Positions 26,240 through 36,500 of a stretch of 64,000 nt of DNA are shown in pieces; positions within the stretch are counted from its first letter, which is position 1; each line of letters opens with the position of its first letter. Where the stretch lies: NCBI RefSeq assembly GCF_963665675.1, contig NZ_OY762426.1, forward strand, positions 1,178,001 to 1,242,000, written 5' to 3'. This stretch comes from an uncultured Methanolobus sp. (GTDB taxonomy: Archaea; Halobacteriota; Methanosarcinia; Methanosarcinales; Methanosarcinaceae). The notes beneath the pieces are model-generated. The model made no database searches. It worked only from the letters and a program-made list of their open reading frames with translations, and was not told where the DNA came from. The position numbers and the translations under genes are program-made.

Positions 26240-26905
26240 ATGATACAATCAATCTTATGTGAAGGGCTTCATGACATCTGGTTTTTTGATGAAATATCAC
26301 AACAGACAGGCTTGAAACCATACAAAATTCATAGAGATTTGTCCAAATACCAAGAGTTAGTGGGGAAATGTTCAAGGTTCTTGATGGAACAGGAAGAAAA
26401 ACCATTGATAATACTAGGCGACGATGGTAGAGACGGTTTATTTGGAACTTATCTGAAAAGAGCTATAAAAGAATTAGTTGGAAAACATTCAGAGGACGTC
26501 AGTATTGTTGTAATCATAGACGATGACCACAAACCCTTTGAAAAGCTTATAGCAAATACATACAAAACATTAGACGAACTTCAGAGAAGTAGCCAATATT
26601 TAAAGACCGTGGAAATCAATGTGGATAATAATACATTTACAATTACTCACCCTAATAACCCATATAATGTCTATGTTGAACTTTATGCAATACCTGATAG
26701 CTTAGAAAGGTTAACAGTAGATTACTACTACGACATAAATAAACCAAAGAAAAAAGAAAAGGGCGACATACAACAAGAAGTTAAGTCCGTTGCGACTAAG
26801 TATTATAATGGCGATAAAGAAGGAATGTTTAGAAATTACGCCATTAAATGCTATAATCAAAACGAAGAGTGGGTAGTATCGATAATTTCTAGTATCGTAT
26901 CATAA
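26240..26905 (+). CDS. Toprim-like effector/nuclease partner (DUF3226/DUF4435-like)
   Basis: This 221-residue protein starts ILCEGLHDIWFFDEI, matching the Toprim opening in which a Glu is followed by Gly-x-x-Asp. GDDGRDGL lies near residue 70 and IIDDDHKP (the Asp-x-Asp pair) near 95. These acidic residues would bind metal for nucleic-acid cleavage. The C-terminal half is basic and helical. It follows the OLD-like ATPase gene in the same AT-rich block and is very probably its operon partner. At 221 residues it is shorter than typical AriB, so a new split OLD/PARIS variant is possible. Confidence 0.7.
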   Translation: MIQSILCEGLHDIWFFDEISQQTGLKPYKIHRDLSKYQELVGKCSRFLMEQEEKPLIILGDDGRDGLFGTYLKRAIKELVGKHSEDVSIVVIIDDDHKPFEKLIANTYKTLDELQRSSQYLKTVEINVDNNTFTITHPNNPYNVYVELYAIPDSLERLTVDYYYDINKPKKKEKGDIQQEVKSVATKYYNGDKEGMFRNYAIKCYNQNEEWVVSIISSIVS

Positions 26906-26984
26906 TCCATATTAATAGTTGCTATATAAATAGCAATTATACTTTTTTTTGAGAAAGAAGGAAATACCTTTACCTTTTTGTAAT

Positions 26985-27120
26985 TTACCACGTAGCACCC
27001 CACCAGCCCCACATCTAGTAATACTCGCAAGATCGAGAACAGAGATTCCGCCGACAAACCAGCGGGTCGGGCGTGTCAGTCTGCACGTCTCCGAAGAAGC
27101 GTGATACTTTCTTTGACACT
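26985..27120. other. Unexplained GC-rich block between AT-rich DNA and a convergent gene
   Basis: About 130 bp of clearly higher GC content follows a T-rich tract after the Toprim-like gene. Reading frames through it are short and inconsistent between frames. It may be a decayed gene or part of a structured RNA. It marks the right edge of the AT-rich insert. Confidence 0.3.
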
Positions 27121-27138
27121 GCACCCTTGGGAGTATCT

Positions 27139-28056
27139 TCAATTCTTACCATTACCTTTCTTCTTTGAATTTGACATTTGGCTTTCAAATTCATTACGTA
27201 TTTTTTCCAGCTGTTTTCTTTGATTCCTGAATCTCAGAAATACCGAGAGGGCAACGAGTCCCAGTACTCCGGCAGCTATTGTAAGATCTCTTGGAGCATC
27301 TTCTGTGTAGAATTTCACACTAATGAGTTTTGGAACAGGCTCAATAGATCCTTCATCCTCCGGGGAATAACTTCCAAGCATGCTCAGGAAACTGTTTGTT
27401 GTAACTTCATTTGTCCAGACCAGGTTTTCTCTTCCATCTGAATCATAATAGATCTCATCAGGTTCAGGTTTCACTTTACCGATAAGGGAATTGCCTGTTG
27501 TGTAACCTTCAGGCAGAACGTAGCGGACAACTGACGGGGGTGTTGTGACGTATATGAAATCCTGACCAAGAGCATTTGACATTGTGTAAGCTATAAATCC
27601 GGTCACCGGTTCTTCAAATTCAACGAATACATACTTCTGTCCCCTGACCACATCATCTGAAATAGTATAATTGATATCAGAAACAGAACTCATGGATGCA
27701 AAATACTCAAAGTTCTCAGGTGTGGCATTGGTATTATTGGAAATGTCCCCAAGTATAACCACGTTGCTTACTGTTTCACTGTTCTGGCTACTGAGATCTT
27801 CCAGTGGAATTATCTTAACAACAGATTCATTTTCAAGAATGGAAACAACCCTGACAGAGCCGTTAGTTGAAAGATAAAAACTATGAGTAGGAATGAAAGT
27901 CCCATCATCATAACTATTGTTGAGGAAAAGTTCAAACTCATAAGCAGACAGTTCCTGGGCAGTATCACCATCAACCGGCACAAGATCATCTACACAGCCT
28001 GATATGAAAAGCATGATACATAAAATGGACAATGTCAGGATAAAATATTTTTTCAT
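27139..28056 (-). CDS. DUF5803-type membrane lipoprotein
   Basis: The product has 305 residues. A lipoprotein-like signal (LCIMLFISGC) puts the probable lipidated Cys at residue 21. A large extracytoplasmic beta-rich domain follows, with several Asn-x-Ser/Thr glycosylation sites. A single transmembrane helix lies near residue 265 (LTIAAGVLGLVALSVFLRF), with a basic cytoplasmic tail (RNQRKQLEKIRNEFESQ...). This layout matches archaeal DUF5803 proteins. The function is unknown. It lies downstream of the ABC-2 exporter genes on the same strand, but with its own promoter-sized gap. Confidence 0.72.
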   Translation of the reverse strand: MKKYFILTLSILCIMLFISGCVDDLVPVDGDTAQELSAYEFELFLNNSYDDGTFIPTHSFYLSTNGSVRVVSILENESVVKIIPLEDLSSQNSETVSNVVILGDISNNTNATPENFEYFASMSSVSDINYTISDDVVRGQKYVFVEFEEPVTGFIAYTMSNALGQDFIYVTTPPSVVRYVLPEGYTTGNSLIGKVKPEPDEIYYDSDGRENLVWTNEVTTNSFLSMLGSYSPEDEGSIEPVPKLISVKFYTEDAPRDLTIAAGVLGLVALSVFLRFRNQRKQLEKIRNEFESQMSNSKKKGNGKN

Positions 28057-28178
28057 TGCTACACCAATTGATGATTTATTTTATGAAACTATCGCTACAT
28101 ATATTGATAGCATATATTGAAGCTTCATCTAATATATGCTGTTGTATAGCAGGTTTTCATAATTTCCATTCCAATTTA

Positions 28179-28970
28179 TCAGACTATCAATCTTCTTTTC
28201 ATGAGATTCACTGAAAGCACCAGCAGAGCCATACCCACAAACAAAACCCATGCGACATCAAAAACAAGAGATGAACTCAGCGTTCCATAGGAAAGAGTCC
28301 TTATGGCATTCACAATATGGGTCAACGGAAGGAATGCAGTCGCAAAATACTGTATTGGAACAGGAAGTGCACTGAGCGGGAAGAAAGTTCCGCTGAAAAG
28401 GAACATTGGAGTAATGAATAACAGCACCGGATAATTGATAGACATAATATTTGGTGTAATGGCTGTAAAACACATACCTATAGCAGCAAAGAGTAATCCG
28501 CCCATGAAAGCAAAGGGTATAATCAGGAGAGAGTACTTCAGGTCGATCAAACCAAAAAGTGCTATAACAGGTATCATAGCTGTGGCATTGATCATGCTTC
28601 TTGTAGCCCCCCACAGCAGTTCCCCTGCAATCACATCCTCTATTGTAAGCGGGGTTGCAATGATGGCATCAAAGGTCTTCTGGTAGTACATCCTGACGTA
28701 AGAACTGTAACTACACTCAAAAAATGATGCATACATAACTGAAACTGCAATCAGTGCAGGGGCTATGAATCGTGCGTAAGGGACTCCGTCAATACTCTCA
28801 ACGAACTTCCCTAGTCCAAAACCAAGAGCAAACAGATACAATATCGGTTCAAGGAAAGGAGGAAGGAAATTGAGTTTGATATCCTTCATGAAAACATCCT
28901 TATTTCTCTGCCATACTTTAAGTGACCTTGAACTTACAGAAGGGATTCTGAAATAATCCACCGGGTTCAT
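28179..28970 (-). CDS. ABC-2 type transporter permease
   Basis: This is a 263-residue protein with six hydrophobic segments and the ABC-2 membrane pattern. An N-terminal amphipathic start (LKVWQRNKDVFMKDI) leads to LNFLPPFLEPILYLFALGFGLG. ATPLTIEDVIAGELLWGATRS is the coupling loop, and the C-terminal half contains LFSGTFFPLSALPVPIQYFATAFLPLTHIVNAIR. It resembles NodJ-like exporters. Its start overlaps the end of the ATPase gene by 4 bp, so the two make one exporter. The substrate is unknown. Confidence 0.88.
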   Translation of the reverse strand: MNPVDYFRIPSVSSRSLKVWQRNKDVFMKDIKLNFLPPFLEPILYLFALGFGLGKFVESIDGVPYARFIAPALIAVSVMYASFFECSYSSYVRMYYQKTFDAIIATPLTIEDVIAGELLWGATRSMINATAMIPVIALFGLIDLKYSLLIIPFAFMGGLLFAAIGMCFTAITPNIMSINYPVLLFITPMFLFSGTFFPLSALPVPIQYFATAFLPLTHIVNAIRTLSYGTLSSSLVFDVAWVLFVGMALLVLSVNLMKRRLIV

Positions 28971-29875
28971 TCTCTCAAGCTCCTGCCTGTGAGTTTGAGG
29001 AAGACATCCTCAAGTGTTGCCGACCTTGCACTGATCTTTGAGAGCGAGCATTCCATGATCAGATATTCCGATATCTCCCTTGCATTATCTGCATAGATGT
29101 GGACGACATCGCCAATTATCTCATACTTTGCTTCTTTATGCCGGAGACATTCCAGTAATTCTGGATTGTTCTCGGCTTCTATGATATCTGAACCTATGAA
29201 CTCTTCAATAACTCCCATGGGACTGCCCTCCACCAGTATTTTTCCATTGTCCATTACCACAAGCCTGTCACAGAGCTTTTCGACCTCGTCGAGATAATGT
29301 GATGTAAGTACGATAGTAACTCCCTGCTTTTTCAGGTTTCTTAGTTTTTCCCATATAAGATGACGTGCCTGCGGATCAAGTCCGACAGTCGGCTCGTCAA
29401 GGACCAGGATATCCGGACGGTTTATCAGTGCCCTTGCAAGCACGAGCCGGCGTTTCATTCCACCTGAGAGGCTTTCTGTCATTACATCCTTCTTTTCCTG
29501 TAGATGGACAAAATCCAGCAACTCCTCAATCCGCTTTTCTGCTTCATCCTGTGGAATATCAAAATACCTTGAATAAACCAGCAGGTTCTCATATACAGTA
29601 AAATCCTCATCAAGGTTGTTCTCCTGGGGAACAACTCCCATAAATGATTTTATTTCCCGCTGCCGGCTGGAAACATCCATATCCAGAACTTCAAGCGAAC
29701 CTCCGGTTACAGGGGATACACACTGTATCATTCGCATTGTGGTTGTTTTCCCTGCTCCGTTTGGTCCGAGAAATCCGAACACTTCGCCTTCTTCGATACT
29801 AAAACTAATTCCGTCAACAGCTACAAAGTCCCTGAAAGACTTTTTTAGGTTACTGGCTACAATTATCGGAGTTAT
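28967..29875 (-). CDS. ABC-2 type transporter ATPase (start codon uncertain)
   Basis: Walker A (GPNGAGKTTTM), signature (LSGGMKRRL), Walker B (ILVLDEPTVGLDP) and H-loop (TSHYLDEVE) are all present, and the C-terminal third is the usual variable extension. The obvious GTG at 29782 would cut off the first strands. The conserved N terminus (IIVASNLKKSFRDFVAVDGISF) is plainly encoded upstream to 29875 in the same frame, but with no ATG, GTG or TTG. An ATG at 29879-29881, with AAGGTG just before it, is followed at once by TAG (29876-29878) and then this frame. Initiation may use ATA or ATT, or the TAG may be read through. Confidence 0.85.
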   Translation of the reverse strand: MTPIIVASNLKKSFRDFVAVDGISFSIEEGEVFGFLGPNGAGKTTTMRMIQCVSPVTGGSLEVLDMDVSSRQREIKSFMGVVPQENNLDEDFTVYENLLVYSRYFDIPQDEAEKRIEELLDFVHLQEKKDVMTESLSGGMKRRLVLARALINRPDILVLDEPTVGLDPQARHLIWEKLRNLKKQGVTIVLTSHYLDEVEKLCDRLVVMDNGKILVEGSPMGVIEEFIGSDIIEAENNPELLECLRHKEAKYEIIGDVVHIYADNAREISEYLIMECSLSKISARSATLEDVFLKLTGRSLRE

Positions 29876-30030
29876 CTACATCACCTTTATGGAAGTTAGC
29901 AAGGTTCAGTATTAATAATTTCGACTGAAGAGTTTAAAGACAACGGGGTTTTGCCTGTTGTGTGCAAACAGTATTTATTTTTAAAAAACATAATACACAC
30001 AGAATAGCAACAAGAATTGGAGGATTTACA

Positions 30031-30438
30031 ATGACCGAACTGAAGAATCTGATAGCAACAGCAAAGGAAAAGGGTTCCTTTCCAACCCTTATGAAGGCAG
30101 CAGAGAAACTCAAGCTCGTCAGCAAATACAGCAACGAAGGCCCATTCACTATCTTTGCACCGGTAGAATCAGCTTTTGAACCAATACCCGATGATGTCAT
30201 AGATGAGTCCTTTGATGACCACGGTTACCTTCTGGGAATTATCAACTACCACATTGTTGAAGGGAAATACACCACAAAAGACCTTGAAGGACTCACAGAG
30301 CTTGAAACCATCAGCGGAAACAAACTCAGAATAACAGTAAAAAATGGAGTAAAGATTGACACCGCAAATATCATTGAAGAAGATATCGAATGCAGTAATG
30401 GAATAATACATGCAATTGACGAGATTCTTATTCCGTAA
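30031..30438 (+). CDS. Fasciclin (FAS1) domain protein
   Basis: The protein has 135 residues, a single FAS1 domain with no signal peptide. The two conserved blocks are clear: FTIFAPVESAFEPIP (H1-type motif) near residue 40 and YHIVEGKYTTKDL near 75, ending GIIHAIDEILIP (H2-type). FAS1 domains usually mediate adhesion, so the absence of a secretion signal is notable; many archaeal and bacterial single-domain forms share this. The start at 30031 is set by GGAGG seven bases upstream. It converges on the large surface-protein gene. Confidence 0.9.
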   Translation: MTELKNLIATAKEKGSFPTLMKAAEKLKLVSKYSNEGPFTIFAPVESAFEPIPDDVIDESFDDHGYLLGIINYHIVEGKYTTKDLEGLTELETISGNKLRITVKNGVKIDTANIIEEDIECSNGIIHAIDEILIP

Positions 30439-30529
30439 TTCCAGAAACAGATAAACCAAAAACAGTTTTGTTGTGAATTGTAAATAGAAATTAATACTTG
30501 AAAAAATAGAAAATGAAGGTTTAAAACCT

Positions 30530-33500
30530 TCATTCATTCCTGTTCTTCTGGCGCATTAATGCTGCTACTATTGAAACACCCATAATTCCAAGGAGAATTC
30601 CGAATCCCGGAAGTCCGTTATCGTCTTCTGTATCAGGCATTTCATCTTCAGGCTCACTTTCAGTATCTTCTGCATCCGAATCAGAACCTGTCACATCTCC
30701 TGAAGCTACATAATCATCTTCAGAATCAGAACGGGTACTTATTGCGAATGTGGAGAAGCCTGGAGTCTTAGCAACATAATACACGTACTCTCCATCATCA
30801 CTTGAAACAGTGGTATCAAGCTGATCCCATGCGCTTCCTGTATAATGTGAAAGTACAACATCATCTGTTGAGATACCATTCTCCTTAAGCCATGATTTCT
30901 CTACCTTAAAAGTAATGCTAGCTCCTGCGATGCTGCCGGCATCGAGTTCACTTACCTCAATGTTAAGATAGCTGTGTACCTCACCCGGCGCAGAGCCAGG
31001 GATATTATCCGGCTTTGAATCAAGTTTCTGAACTGAAACTGATATCTTTTCAATATCAACTTCAGATTCAACTTCCACACCTGTGACTTCAGTTCTGGTC
31101 AGTGCCACGGAAACAACCTTAACCGGATCAGAAAGAACCTTTCCGGAAGAGTCCTGAGATACTATCTTTGCTCCTTCGTAAGTGCTCTTTGATTCGAGGA
31201 AAGCCTCACGTGTTGTTGAAGACATACCACTTGAGCTGCTACTTGAACTGGACCTTGGAGCAGCAGGACCAGTGTATGAAAGACTGGTATTGCTTACTGC
31301 GTTGCTTGCATTATCTGTTGCAACCACAGTTACCGTATTTGCACCATAACCTGCAGATATTGTTCCATTCCATATGTTGCTGCCCTGATCCGTAAGTGCA
31401 GTTCCTGCTGCTGTAACGCCCTTAATACCACTTCCAGCATCAGATACGTTCACACTGACATTAATGCTCTCACCATAAGAACCCGGACTTTCTGTACTCA
31501 GTGTAAGGTTATAGATCACCGGGTCAGTGTTGTCAATGATAACCTCGATGGTTGCTGATGAACTGCCATTGACATTACCTGCCTCATCGGTTGCTGTAAC
31601 ATTAAGCAGGTATGTCCCTTCAGCTCCGGCAATCTCAAGATTGCTGTACTTCCAGTAATCAGTTGATGAAACCTGGCTCAGCGTCACATTATCATTTGCA
31701 CTTATACTGCTGACATTATCAATGGACATCACACTTGAAACACCTGATAAGCTGCCATCAGAGATTGTTGCATTGAGTGTAATAGTAGATCCATTGTTAA
31801 CTGCTGTGTAACCGGTTGCATATTCAGTCTGGGCATCAAGAACAAGTGGCTCGGTATTGTCCACCTTGATACTAAGGTTCACTGAAGAGTTATAATTGCT
31901 TACGTTGTCATAAGCTACAACTGAAAGGTTAATTGTTCCTTCAGAAGAAGAATCAACGATCAGTGAATTGTTTATCCAGTAGTTGCTTCCTGCATGCTCT
32001 AGAATTGCGAATGTAGAATCATTGACACCGTTCAAAGTGACTGTCGCATTCTTAACCCCGGTTCCTGAATCAACAATTGTAGCATTCAGATCAAGAGTGT
32101 CACCATCCTTGAACCACTGGGAACCCGTTGGTGAAATTGCAGTAACAGCAGGTTCTGTGCCGTCTACCTCAACAGAGATAGAAGCAGAAGTGTTCCACTG
32201 GCTTAGATTATCAGCTGCTCTTACAGGCAGGCTTAGTGTTCCTGATGAAGAAGTGTTGACTATCACTGTCAATGTAAAGTCATCACCACCTGCAGAGGTC
32301 ATTGTTGTCCATCCAAGTGAATTGTTGATAAGAGAGGCGTTAACCATCACAGAAGATGAGTTCAATCCGGAATAAGCATCTGTCACAGTTGCATTGAGAG
32401 TTACAATTCCTCCGTCCCTGACTCCATTCATTCCGGCCAGATAAACAGCTTCAGCATTAGTGAATACAGGAGCTGAGTTATCTACTTTTATCGTCAGGTT
32501 GACACTGCTATTGATATTGCTAAGGTTGTCATAAGAACTGACTGTAAGATTGACAATACCTTCGTTTGATGTCAAAACCGTAAGTGAGGAATTGGTCCAG
32601 TAATCTCCTGCAGAGTTGTTCAGAACAGCAGTACTGGCAGCTGATACATCTGAAGTATCTACTGTCACACTGCTCATTCCTGCAGATCCTACATCAGTAC
32701 TGGATACATTGAGATCAATGCTTGAGCTGTTTGTAACCCACTGTGAACCATTTGGTGTAATACCTGTCACCAGAGGTTCTGAATTATCCAGAACAACAGA
32801 GATTGACTGACTTGTGTTTGTATTTGATGCGTTGTCAGCAACACTGATCGGAACAACTGCAGTACCGGTACTGGAATTATCAACCATTACAGACAATGTA
32901 AAATTGTCACCACCTGCAGAGGTCATTGTTTCCCAGTTAAGTGAACTGTTAAGGTTGGAAACATTGATCATTACAGCGGAAAGGTTCAATCCTGATGTTG
33001 CATCGGTTGCAGTGAAATTCAATAATACTGTACCGTTACTGTTTACAACATTAAGTCCAGATGGATATGCAGCTAACTCATTGGTAATTGAAGGAATGGT
33101 ACTGTCCACGTTGATGGTCAGATTCACAGAGTTATTGACATTGCTTGAATTGTCATAGCTTACAACTGAAAGGTTAAATGTTCCATCTGAAACAGAATCA
33201 ACTGTTAGTGAATTGTTGATCCAGTAATTACCTCCTGCGTGCTCCAGAATTGCTGTTGTGACTGTTGTATTTACATTATTCAAACTGACTGTAGCATTCT
33301 TAACTCCGGTACCAGTATCAATGATGCTGACATTCAGATCAAGAACATCACCACTCTTAAACCACATGGAACCTGTTGGTGAAACCGGAGTAACTGTTGG
33401 TTCTGAGCTATCAATTTCAACAGATATAGAAGCTGAAGTATTCCATATACTTAAATTATCGGCTGCTCTTACCGGTAAAACCACTGTCCCGGATGATGAA

Positions 33501-36500
33501 GTATTGACAATGACATCCAGTGTAAAGTTATCTCCACTTGCCAATGATAGTGTTTCCCATCCAAGTGAGCTGTTAATACCGGAAACATTAACTTCTACTG
33601 TAGACGCATTCACACCAGAATAAGCGTCTGCTACTGTGACATTCAAAGTCACTGTTCCACCATTGTTAATAGCGTTCATCCCACCCGGATAGACAGATTC
33701 GTTGGTTGTAAAAACAGGTGCGGAATTGTCTACCTTGATTGTCAGATTGACAGTATCATTAAGATTGCTCAGATTGTCATAGGCACTTACCGGAAGATCA
33801 ATAGTACCTTCATTTGTTGTAAAAACCGTAAGTGAAGAATTAGTCCAGTAATTTCCTGCAGCGTTTGCCAGAATAGCTGTTCCGGTTGCATTTACAGAAG
33901 AGATGTTAACCTCCAGATTTTGCACTCCCGCAGTACCGAGATCTGTACTTGACACATTGATGTCAATAGTTGAACCGTTTGTTAACCACTGGGAACCATT
34001 TGGTGTAATGCCTGTAACTAGAGGTTCTGAATTATCCAGAACAACAGAGATTGACTGACTTGTGTTTGTATTTGATGCATTGTCAGCAACACTGATAGGG
34101 ACAACTGCAGTACCTGTGCTTGAATTATCGACAATTACAGACAATGTAAAATTGTCACCACCTGCAGAGGTCATTGTTTCCCAGTTAAGTGAACTGTTAA
34201 GGTTGGAAACATTGATCATTACAGCGGAAAGGTTCAATCCTGATGTTGCATCAGTTGCAGTGAAATTCAATAATACTGTACCGTTACTGTTTACAACATT
34301 AAGTCCAGATGGATATGCAGCTAACTCATTGGTAATTGAAGGAATGGTACTGTCCACGTTGATGGTCAGATTCACAGAGTTATTGACATTGCTTGAATTG
34401 TCATAGCTTACAACTGAAAGGTTAAATGTTCCATCTGAAACAGAATCAACTGTTAGTGAATTGTTGATCCAGTAATTACCTCCTGCGTGCTCCAGAATTG
34501 CTGTTGTGACTGTTGTATTTACATTATTCAAACTGACTGTAGCATTCTTAACTCCGGTACCAGTATCAATGATGCTGACATTCAGATCAAGAATATCACC
34601 ACTCTTAAACCACATGGAACCTGTTGGTGAAACCGGAGTAACTGTTGGTTCTGAGCTATCAATTTCAACAGATATAGAAGCTGAAGTATTCCATATACTT
34701 AAATTATCGGCTGCTCTTACCGGTAAAACCACTGTCCCGGATGATGAAGTATTGACAATGACATCCAGTGTAAAGTTATCTCCACTTGCCAATGCTAGTG
34801 TTTCCCATCCAAGTGAGCTGTTAATACCGGAAACATTAACTTCTACTGTAGACGCATTCACACCAGAATAAGCGTCTGCTACTGTGACATTCAAAGTCAC
34901 TGTTCCACCATTGTTAATAGCGTTCATCCCACCCGGATAGACAGATTCGTTGGTTGTAAAAACAGGTGCGGAATTGTCTACCTTGATTGTCAGATTGACA
35001 GTATCATTAAGATTGCTCAGATTGTCATAGGCACTTACCGGAAGATCAATAGTACCTTCATTTGTTGTAAAAACCGTAAGTGAAGAATTAGTCCAGTAAT
35101 TTCCTGCAGCGTTTGCCAGAATAGCTGTTCCGGTTGCATTTACAGAAGAGGTGTTAACCTCCAGATTTTGCACTCCCGCAGTACCGAGATCTGTACTTGA
35201 CACATTGATGTCAATAGTTGAACCGTTTGTTAGCCACTGGGAACCATTTGGTGTGATGCCTGTTACAAGTGGGCCTGAATTATCAAGGACAACAGATATC
35301 GACTGGGTGGTGTTCGTATTTGTTGCGTTGTCAGCAACACTGATCGGAACAACTGCAGTACCGGTACTGGAATTATCGACAATTACAGACAATGTGAAAT
35401 TGTCACCACCTGCAGAGGTCATTGTTTCCCAGGTAAGTGAACTGTTAAGGTTGGAAACATTGATCATTACAGCGGAAAGGTTCAGATCTGAAAGTGAATC
35501 TGTGGCACTGAGGTTTAGTAATACCATACTGCCGTTGTTCACGACACCAAATCCTGATGGGTATGCAGCTGATTCATTGCTCACTGCCGGAATAGTGTTA
35601 TCTACCTTTAAAGTAAGGTTGACGCTGTTATTGACATTGCTTGCGTTGTCAGATACTCCGATCTGCAAGTCTATGCTTCCTTCTGAAGATGAAGAAACCA
35701 GAAGTGAATTATTGAACCAGTAATCAGTTCCACCAATATTGTTCAGAATAGCTGTCGAACTTGAATTGACAGACGAGACATTAACTGTTACACTACTTAC
35801 ATTACTTGCATTGGAATTGCCTGGATCAGAAGCACTTACATTCAAATATAGAACTGAACCGTTGTTTACCCATGAATCTGTTGAAACTGGTGATATTGCA
35901 GTAACATTAGGTTCAACGTTGTCCACCCAAACAGTGAAATTCACAGTACCATTAATATTGCTCAGATTATCACTGGCTGTTATTGGCATGTAATTTGGAC
36001 CCTGAGTACTTGTTCCCACAATAATAGTATCATTTATCCAATAACCATCAACGTATGAAAGTGAAACAGGTCCAAGAGAATTATTAATCATCCCACCGCC
36101 AACGGATACATTGTATACACCGGAAGCCGAATCAGAAACACTTACATTCAATGGCAATGAAGTCCCGTTACTCACCCATGTTTTGGTCTCTCCGAAAGTA
36201 ATTGGAGTAACAGTTGGTCCGGTGTTATCCACCCAAACAGTGAAGTTTTCGCTGTTGTTTACATAAGATACATTATCATAAGATGTAATTGGGAGATCAT
36301 ATCTACCGTCAGTCGCACTTACAATGAATGAACTATTTGTCCAATAATGAAAAAATGTGTTGTAAAGGTCAATAACACCTGCACTGGAATTGATAGATGT
36401 GATGTCCACTGTGGCATTCTGTACCCCTGATGCAAGATCTGTAATGCTTGTATTAAACGTCAAAATTGTTCCATTCTTCACCCAGGTAGTCGACAGTTGC

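Noticed and set aside
26857..27142. Short reverse-strand frames of 66 and 76 codons after the Toprim-like gene
   Set aside because: They overlap each other in different frames with no ribosome-binding site and no consistent protein pattern.
32772..35267. Tandem repeats considered as a CRISPR array
   Set aside because: Units are 1,248 bp (or about 312 bp domains) and protein-coding; no 24-40 bp repeats with unique spacers are present anywhere in the window.
35151..35723. Long open frames on the plus strand opposite the giant surface gene
   Set aside because: They mirror the repeats of the reverse-strand gene, lack start signals and encode low-complexity Val/Thr/Leu strings; they are antisense shadows.
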